Shown here one piece after another: positions 57,060 through 64,000 of a stretch of 64,000 nt of DNA. Origin of the DNA: Apodemus sylvaticus (lineage: Eukaryota; Chordata; Mammalia; Rodentia; Muridae). Within the stretch, counting starts at the first letter, position 1, and each line of letters opens with the position of its first letter. The translations under genes were made by a program, and so were the position numbers. The DNA lies in contig NC_067476.1 of assembly GCF_947179515.1 (NCBI RefSeq), forward strand, positions 55,319,074 to 55,383,073, read 5' to 3'. A model generated the notes under the pieces. The model was given only the letters and a program-made list of their open reading frames with translations. It had not been told where the DNA came from and did no database searches.

Positions 57060-57210
57060 AAACAAAGTGGTTGCAGCACAGCAATCTAAGCCTGTCCAGC
57101 TCACGAGAACCTCCCTGGTGCAAATGCAACAGCTAGAGGCTAAATATATACTATCCATGGTGTAATGCATTATGCTTAATTAAAAATGCATGAATCTCTA
57201 ATTTTCGAAT
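57060..57210. promoter_or_regulatory. Candidate homeodomain-rich non-coding element
   Basis: TTAATTAA (57177-57184) is flanked by ATGCATTATGC, AAATGCATGAAT and CTCTAATTTTC. A dense cluster of homeodomain/POU-like words in about 150 bp with no repeat. Confidence 0.25.
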
Positions 57211-57539
57211 GGTTTGACCAATACATTACACTCTGCTTCCTCCTGTGGTTGGCCTTGTGGGATCTTAACACCTCTCAGGGAGGGGGAACCAGGCTGTCCA
57301 GTGTCAACTGCAGGGGATTTGAGGAGCAGCACAGAGGGGTGGCCGTGTTGGGGGTGAGGGCAGCCATGGGTGTGAGCTTTCTGATAGCCAACTTTGTTAT
57401 GGAGAAAATCTGAGCCTTGAGATTTGAGGGAAGGTTTGAAACCTAAGACCAGGCTGAGGCAGCAGCCTGGGCTTTGTGAAGAGCTCCTTTCATGATGGTG
57501 ATTTTGCAAATTTCTATATTATGTTGCTTATCAGCACCC

Positions 57540-58120
57540 CAGACACTTATAAAGCATCACACAGTCTTCACTGCAGAGTTAACTGCCATGCAGTCTTTTA
57601 TGAGCAATTCTAATAAAAATATCCACTCCAGAGAAGCAGAGACCGTCAGAGTCAAAATGCCTGTGTCTTAGAGCAACCTTTGAGATGGGAACTCACAACT
57701 GGTATTTAAATTTAAATACTGCATCATAATTCAGGATGCTAAACCAGTGTGTAAACGAGATCAATACCCAGTAAAACGACAAGCTGGGCTGCCACGGGCC
57801 ATCCAAATGCTCTGACTTGTCTCCAGGTCTGCCCGACACTGCTTCATTTGACATTACTTAGTCCATAAAACTTTACACATTCATAATGGGCAATGATAAG
57901 ACTGGGCAGTTACAGTGGCATAAAAATGAGAGAACGAAGTTACCAGACCATCAAATATGGACATCATTTTCTAGCCAAATGCCTTATTAATGACAAATCA
58001 GCAGTCCCAAATTAACAGAGATGTGATAAAATATCTCCTCGCTGAGAGGTTTTCATCATGAAGTATACTTACAGGCTCAAACTGAGGAGGCTTGATAACC
58101 CCCAACATCCATCTCTAGCT
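57540..58120. promoter_or_regulatory. Candidate conserved non-coding element, about 580 bp
   Basis: Continuous repeat-free sequence of even composition with CCTTATTAATGAC, GTTAACTGCCATG and CATTCATAATGGGC words. No open frame of note. Only cross-species alignment can decide. Confidence 0.22.
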
Positions 58121-58413
58121 TGTGAATGTTTAATTTGTGATAGACAAATGAGTGAGAGGTGTTTTAAGAATGTTTCAGTAACTCCCGTCTGGACTAGACT
58201 AATTTTGCTTAGCTAGACCAAGTTGGTTTGTAAAACTCTCTAAGGATCGATGGTATTTCCTTTGTCTTCAGAAATGAAAGGTACAAACAATACTTTACTG
58301 TTGATATTTTCATGATGGTAGATCCTGTAGCACATTTGATGTTGTCAGATGATGTGGAATATTGGAGAGGTATTGAATAACAGCACAGAGAGCAATTTCT
58401 GGCAGGGGAGTGC

Positions 58414-58437
58414 GGGGGTGGGGGGTGGGGGATGGGG
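58414..58437 (+). other. G-quadruplex motif
   Basis: G5-T-G6-T-G5-AT-G4: four runs of at least four G with loops of 1, 1 and 2 nt, a strong predicted intramolecular G-quadruplex on the + strand. It sits 40 bp left of an LTR-like repeat. Confidence 0.85.
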
Positions 58438-58479
58438 ACTGGTATATTTGTATCAAAAATGTCTGTAGGAAGGAGTCAC

Positions 58480-58864
58480 TGTTTTAGTTTGGGTTTCCAT
58501 TGTTGTGAAGAGACATCATGATCATGGCAACTCTTAAAGGAAAACACTCCACTGAGGCTGGCTTGCAGGTTCAGAGGTTTTAGTTCATTATGCTCATGGT
58601 GGGAATCATTGCAGCATGCAGGCGGATATAGCACTTGAGAAGTAGCTGAAAGTTCTATATCTGGATTGGCAGGCAGAAAGGAGGGGAAGGGGGAGGCCTA
58701 GCTTGAGCATTAGAAACCTCAAAGCCTATCCTTCAATGACACACTTCCTCCAACAAATCCACACCTTTTCCAATAAGACCACACCTCCTGAAAGTGCCAT
58801 TTCTTGGTGACCAAGCACTTAAATCTATGAGTCTAAAGTGGGTATTCCTGGTCAAACCACCACA
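58480..58864 (+). repeat. Rodent LTR-like interspersed repeat, near complete, 385 bp
   Basis: TGTTTTAGTTTGGGTTTCCA at the left and 'ggtcaaaccaccaca' at the right give TG…CA ends. Interior: 'gagacatcatgatcatggca', 'tagttcattatgctcatggt', 'aataagaccacacctcctga'. Flanks GTCAC and ATTAC are a possible decayed 5-bp duplication. Same class as 30068-30383. Confidence 0.7.
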
Positions 58865-58865
58865 A

Positions 58866-59072
58866 TTACTTTATTCATTTGAGATAGTCTCTTATATCCT
58901 AGTCTGGCCTTGAACTCACTATGCTGAGGAAGACCTTGAACTTCTAGTCCTCCTTCTTCCTTGTCCTGAGTGTTGAGGTTATAGGCATATATACCAGACC
59001 TGGCTTATGTGGTATTGGGGATCAAATCCAAGGCTTTGTGCATATTCTATTGACAGCTATATCCCCAAACTA
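58866..59072 (-). repeat. B4 SINE, minus orientation
   Basis: B1-like complement 'tagtctggccttgaactcac', 'gaggttataggcatatatac', joined to the ID-like head complement 'ttgtgcatattctattgaca' and 'gctatatccccaaac'. Third clear B4 fusion in the window. Confidence 0.75.
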
Positions 59073-59074
59073 GA

Positions 59075-59656
59075 AATGATCTTTTCACTGAACTATTTGC
59101 CCCTTTCTTTCACGCTCAGTTGCAAAGCCAATCAATGGCTCTTGGCAAGACCCGGAAGCTTGTAGAAACATGGATTTAGTGGGGAGGCATCCATATTGAC
59201 AGCTCTTTGGAGGTTTAAACTAACTGTCCAACTCATCCCTCAGTTGTTCATGCCTCCATCAAGAATGAAATGTAATGTAATAGGCACTATGCAGGCAGAA
59301 ATTCAGATAAGCTCCTTTTAGAAGCCGATCAAGGGAGCCATTTTCTCTATCTTATAATGGCATTTCAGGGTGTTCTTTGATCTGTGTTGGGTTCAAAGTC
59401 TCAGAACGTGAACTCTCTTATTCTTAAAACTGTGCTGAAGAATATTCTTCACCAACCCCTTTCCATTCTGAGACATATTTAGCTCCTCTCTCTTCACCCT
59501 GAGAGTACCTCAAAGCAGGCTTCATTCAGGACTCTCACACAGTGAGTGTTCAGCACAATTTCACAATACTGAATCCTGTGAAGTTTTGCATAACCTTCCA
59601 AGGCATACTTATGGATGTTTCTCATGAATCATAGCCAACTTTATAAGCATTTTAAC
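59075..59656. other. Unique stretch, no gene recognised
   Basis: No repeat or exon recognised. Confidence 0.4.
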
Positions 59657-59707
59657 CCAAAAAAAGAAAGGAAGGAAAGAAGGAAGGAAGAAAGGAAGAA
59701 AGAAAAA
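59657..59707. repeat. (GAAA)n/(GGAA)n purine microsatellite
   Basis: About 50 bp of pure purine made of GGAA, GAAA and GAA units. Confidence 0.93.
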
Positions 59708-62700
59708 TGAGTTGACTTCATGCTCAAAGACACAAACATCATGAACAGACTTGTCTTCAGACCAAATCAACATCACTAATCCTGCCCCAACAACTATAAA
59801 TTCAGAAGTCATCACCACATAAAGTGCCTCATGCACAAATACTTGAACTCTGACTCCTTTCAACAGCCTTAAAGGGGCCGCTCACCACAGCTTTGTCACA
59901 TTTTTGGCTGTTGGTATTATAATGTCATACATGACAAGCTCAACTATGATTGTGGCCAGACATAACTCCACAACACCTTCTGTCATATGACGTGCAGCAC
60001 ACCCAAGGGACCTCCCTGCAAAGCCTCAGCTCTCCTGGGCCTTTCTTTCTCCATTAGAACAAGGAGTTCTGCAGTCAATGTCTGCAAAGCACAGACATGA
60101 ACCTAATTAACCATCCCTTCTGTTCAGCTGTAACCTACGTTCCCTCCACAGAGGAAAAAAACAGAGAGACAGGAGGGAAAACTCAAGGCCCAGAGACCCA
60201 CGTTTCATTTGGAACACTAGGGGTTCTTGGAGGAGATCATTAAAGTGTGGTTTGAAATATTTTCCTTTTCTCATCAAGTCACTAGCTCTGTAATTGATGT
60301 CATAAAAAATATCTGTGTTCAGTTGCAGTGGATTCCTTGGGTCCCTTCAAGTTATCAATTATTTACATCCCAGTGAGGAGAGAGGAAGCTGTAAAGCAAG
60401 GATCCAAAATGCAGAGAACTGTGAGGGTGGCCTCGTTAATCTTGAGCACCGAGCCTACGAGGAGGAGGCTAGACTCTGCTAGGAAAGTTCATTTTCCAGT
60501 CTCTATCATTCATTATCTGTGTGGGTTTTATTGCTTCTCCTCATAAACAGGCTCATTGGACTTTTTGTTTGTTCATATCTGCCACAATTTATACTCTTAA
60601 GGATGAGAGGGAGAAAATGAAAACCAAACCAAAACACAAGTGGCTTCAGCTTTCGTAAACCCCTTTTGCTGGATTTCCTGGGTGTTGGCCATTTCTTCCC
60701 TGATCCTATGGCATCTGGAAATGCTTGGTCACCTACTGGTGCCCACATGGTCTAGATTCTAGAGAAAGTTACATTGGCAAACAGCATGATTCCATTGGTA
60801 TTAGAAGAGCTTATTCTATTCTTTTCTCTTGTTTTAATTTCCCTGCCCAAAGTTTCTTCCATAGTCACATTCTGGCAGGATCTGACAGTCACACTCTTAA
60901 CTCATCCTTGGGGGAGAAGCAACAGAAAACATTTAGTGATCAGTCATCAGGCCCTATTGGCCATTATTCCTTTAGTGATATGAAAAGAACTCTTGGCCTG
61001 TGTGTGCAGGCCACACATAGCCTTTCCATGGTTAAGAACTTTATGGTATTGCTAGTAAAATCTTGTGCCTCGTGCCAACTCATTAGTTTCAGGCTTCATT
61101 GGAATTGTCCTTTTACAGGCGTCATTGTAACAACTGGAGACAGTTTCTGGGATCAGTCATTCCTAAACTCTACAGTGCAGCAGGCCTCAGCCTGTTTTCC
61201 ATCATCCAAGAGCAGATAGGAATCTCCCAGAGTCTGCTTCTAATCTCCAATCTACAGAATAAACATCGGGTTGCTATCAGTGAGATGGCAGGCAAGTGAC
61301 TGGTTTGGAGAGTGACAAGGTGGCTCCGTGTGAAGGATGGAAGAGGGTTTATATATTATCTATGGGTCTCCACCTTGTGGAAAGGGAAGGTTTAAGTACG
61401 GAAGGAGCCATGCTGGGTGGACAGCACAGCAATCTTGGTTAGCGCTGCAGTTGCGTGTTCTATATTTACTGTTCTCTAGATATTTAAGCCTCTGAATTGG
61501 CACAGACATATAGGGAGATTCTGCCAACATCAGGATCCTGAAAACCTCAGCAACTTGATTAACTTTGGAGACTTACAGTCTCATTTGCCAACATGTATTG
61601 TGCCTTCCAGACGTTCACAACATACCATGGCAAGAGAGATAACTAATACTCCTCTCACCTTCATTTCCGGTGAGGGACTGTTTGGAACGTAAGGGAGCAT
61701 GTTCAATTAATGCATCTGCATGGAAGGAGGAAAGAACATTTTGCAAAGCGATTAAAAGCTACCGATGCAATTAAGTTCTAGGATGAAAGGTTCGGGGGCC
61801 ACTGAATCTCAGCTCGATGCCCCAGTTCTCATCCCAGTGGAAGGGGAGCACGTGGTCAGCTGTTAAGGAGGCAAGAGGAGGGGGCAGGGTGCCAGGAAGA
61901 GGAAAAGGAGATGGGAAGGCATAGAGAAAGAACTAACCTGCCCATGATTCTGACCAGCAGCTGGTATTTGATGACTCTTAATAAAATGCACTTCTGTCAA
62001 GGAAAGAACAAGTTCAGATTTAGAAGCCTCTGCAGTTGATTTCAAAGCAGGGAAAGAGTAAAGCTTTCTTTGTGGGGGAAAAAAAATACTAGAATACTTT
62101 GAAAATGTGGGGAAAGGGTCACTTTTAAGAAAGTGGGCTCAAGGTCCCAAGTAAAGCTTGTTTACCCTATCTTTATACAACCTAGGTTTTCTAGTCTAGG
62201 TTTGATAAGTAATTTTATTAGTCGAGTTTAATGTTTAGTGTTTTCCAAAATGCATGCTAACTATATGCATTCTGTGCATGCACTCTGCCTACGGCTCCGT
62301 AGTTAGATTGTCCTGACTGGAGTTCTAATTCCTAGTTGTAGGATACAGAGGAGTGAGTTGCTGGATGTCACAGGTCACATCAGTTAGAGTACTTGGCTTC
62401 TCTTTATGACTGGTTCCCAGTTCCCATCTTCTATGGGGCAGTGCCTCTCTGTCTTCACAGGCTGGTCAACCCTTCCTGTCTTAGCAGGGCCCAGCACCAT
62501 TCCCTGTTCTCTGTGGCAGCTCTGTAAACACTGATTGATGAATTAATTGGCTACGGTGATAATAACTACTCTCAAGTACCTACAATGAAAGTTGATGTTT
62601 TCCTCAGGAATCTGCCCAGCACTGATGTACCTAGGGCTGACATTAGAAAAATAATGAACAATATCTGTGGATATTAGTGACTGAGGAAGCAGGCTCTGGC

Positions 62701-64000
62701 TTAGCTCTAGACACCACACTGAGATTCATACAATTAGAAGTTTATAGTCAACTGCTGGATGTTACGGTCCATTAATCTTTCTAACAGTTACATGGTTCCA
62801 TTTGGACCACGCTCAGCTCTTATAAAATGCAAACTCATTATACTGACTCAGACGGGAGCTGCCGGAAGGCGTTCAAGGGCAGAGCTGCCGACTGCAAGCA
62901 TATTTGAAGAACTATTTTGGTATCTTAAGCACAAAATGGACGTTAGGTAAGCCTGGTGAAGATAATCAGCATTCACCTTTACCCCCACCCCCACCCCTTC
63001 CACCTTGCCTGGTCCACTCAGCCTGGGAATTTGAGTACCAAAAAACCCTGCTTATCTGCTTAGAGAACAGATAACAACGGGGTTCATTAAGGAGGATATA
63101 GGGTGGAAATTATCCTCTTTGGAAACAATGCATGTGGGATGTGTCAGGTGATTCTGAAGATGTTGTGGGTGCTTTTGGCTCCCTCAGACTTGGTTTGAGT
63201 CTCCAGACTTAGAAGAAGAAGGAGACGGACTCTTGTCTCTGCTCCACCTCACTTCCTGTTACTAGGAGGTGTCTCTAAAGAGCCCCAGGCCCCCACTTTT
63301 CCCCCCAAGGAACTCTTTAAGACAGGGGACAATTTCATTCCAAGTCATACAGTGGTGAAGTGAGCAGGCAATGGTTTGTAAGTGGACTCCAGGCTTAGTC
63401 TCACTAAATCCCTCTGAGACTGACCTTAGGGGAACAAGGAGGAGGGGCCATGCCTCAGATTCTCATCATCCCAATCAGGAGATTCACAGGGAAGAGGGGA
63501 GTGAGGGAGAAAAATGGGGAAGTGGAGAGACAGAAAGGACAGATCTCACCTACGGTATCATTGGTCTAGAGTAGTCGTATGCTCCTTAGGGATTGGCTGG
63601 GCAGCAGGAGAGGTTAGACATGGTTCTGTGATGCTTGGGAATGAGAAATAGGAAACTTTCAGTTAACAAGTGAAGTTTTCATAACTTCTGAACCATGCAC
63701 ACGAGGCTGGGGAGAGCACGACTCCATACAGTGTGTGCAGGTGCTGGAGGAGGGGTTCTTTCTAAGCACTGTTTCTACCCTGCAGTGGTTGCCCTTGACA
63801 ACCACTACAGTGATGATCTTTCCACTAAAAGCCATCTTCAGGACCTTTTGTAGTCTCATCATATGTTTCCATAGAGTAAAACCACTGAAGTCAACATTTC
63901 CTGTCAATACATCCTCACCATGAGTATTGTGCCTGACTTGAAAAGACGGTCCCTGGAATCTCTAATGGTGATGGAGTTGGATTATGATCATCTGCATACA
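59708..64000. other. Long repeat-poor stretch to window end, no gene recognised
   Basis: A 164-codon frame at 60725-61219 (+) and overlapping frames show no domain or splice logic. A faint MIR-like patch ('ccaagtcatacagtggtgaa') lies near 63338. Candidate conserved blocks lie at 61690-61775, 62190-62300 and 62750-62960. Confidence 0.4.
62750..62960. promoter_or_regulatory. Candidate conserved element or cryptic exon
   Basis: A 63-codon + frame (62759-62950) spans a repeat-free block with CpGs and ends at a donor-like GTTAG|GTAAGC (62948). There is no good acceptor at its left. POU-like ATGCAAAC lies at 62827-62834. Either a conserved non-coding element or chance. Confidence 0.22.

Larger units (their letters stand above)
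56835..58410. other. Repeat-free stretch with enhancer-like patches
   Basis: No gene or repeat recognised over 1.5 kb. See candidate elements at 57060-57210 and 57540-58120. Confidence 0.4.

Noticed and set aside
60725..61219. 164-codon + open frame
   Set aside because: Overlapping frames in other registers are open too; the sequence has no protein-family character that I recognise.
63325..63410. MIR fragment
   Set aside because: Only 'ccaagtcatacagtggtgaa' resembles MIR; too little for a call.

Overview
The window is mammalian nuclear DNA from a murid rodent, most probably rat (Rattus). It carries B1, B2/B3 and B4 SINEs, rodent L1 and LTR elements, and long CA, GA and CTTT microsatellites, which only rodents combine at this density. 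The youngest L1 (26891-28165) has a 3' tail of the kind I associate with rat L1 (…catttgaagtataaataaa…tatcgaataaaa). One reservation is that I found no ID element, although several would be expected in 64 kb of rat DNA. Mouse or another murid therefore remains possible.

I recognise no complete protein-coding gene, tRNA, rRNA, snRNA or known small RNA. Nearly all open frames are short chance frames, simple-repeat translations or retrotransposon remnants. The only recognisable protein sequence is the C-terminal part of L1 ORF2 at 26906-27892, broken by one in-frame stop. The window reads as intergenic DNA or the inside of a very long intron. Two exon-like segments on the + strand have good splice signals. 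The segment at 754-937 starts at a juxtaposed acceptor/donor (polypyrimidine-CAG|GTAAGA) and ends at a GTAAGT donor, the layout of a mammalian recursive-splicing 'RS-exon'. The second, at 39243-39307, is 65 nt long and reads open between a good acceptor and a GTAAGT donor.

Layout. 1-1420: SINE, hairpin, recursive-splice candidate and a CpG-bearing block with a CACGTG E-box and CCAAT box. 1800-5280: B1, B3 and B4 SINEs, a MIR, and a solo LTR with 5-bp target duplications. 5285-10060: almost repeat-free. 10080-12810: antisense L1 3'UTR, an LTR-like element carrying a (TCTCC)n expansion, AT-rich DNA with an 18-bp inverted repeat, and further LTR-like pieces. 13160-19900: mostly unique. 19313-22395: a diverged local duplication, 151 bp of pure pyrimidine, an interstitial telomeric (CCCTAA) block and a long CT tract. 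24000-24380: B4 SINE with (CA)n. 26875-28181: L1 insertion with 16-bp target duplications. 28443-28563: a 24-bp minisatellite with 48-bp higher order. 30000-33560 and 38144-38346: LTR-like repeat, SINEs and three URR1 hAT elements, each with near-perfect 8-bp duplications. 41000-46400: B1, MaLR LTR, ancient L1s and a second rodent L1 3' end. 46400-64000: scattered SINEs, L2, MER20-like hAT and long unique stretches.

Several repeat-free stretches (about 14480, 25900, 36490, 54380, 57060, 57540 and 62750) carry clustered homeodomain-, POU- or E-box-like words and look like candidate conserved non-coding elements. That is inference and needs cross-species alignment. No gene interaction network can be described because no host gene is visible.
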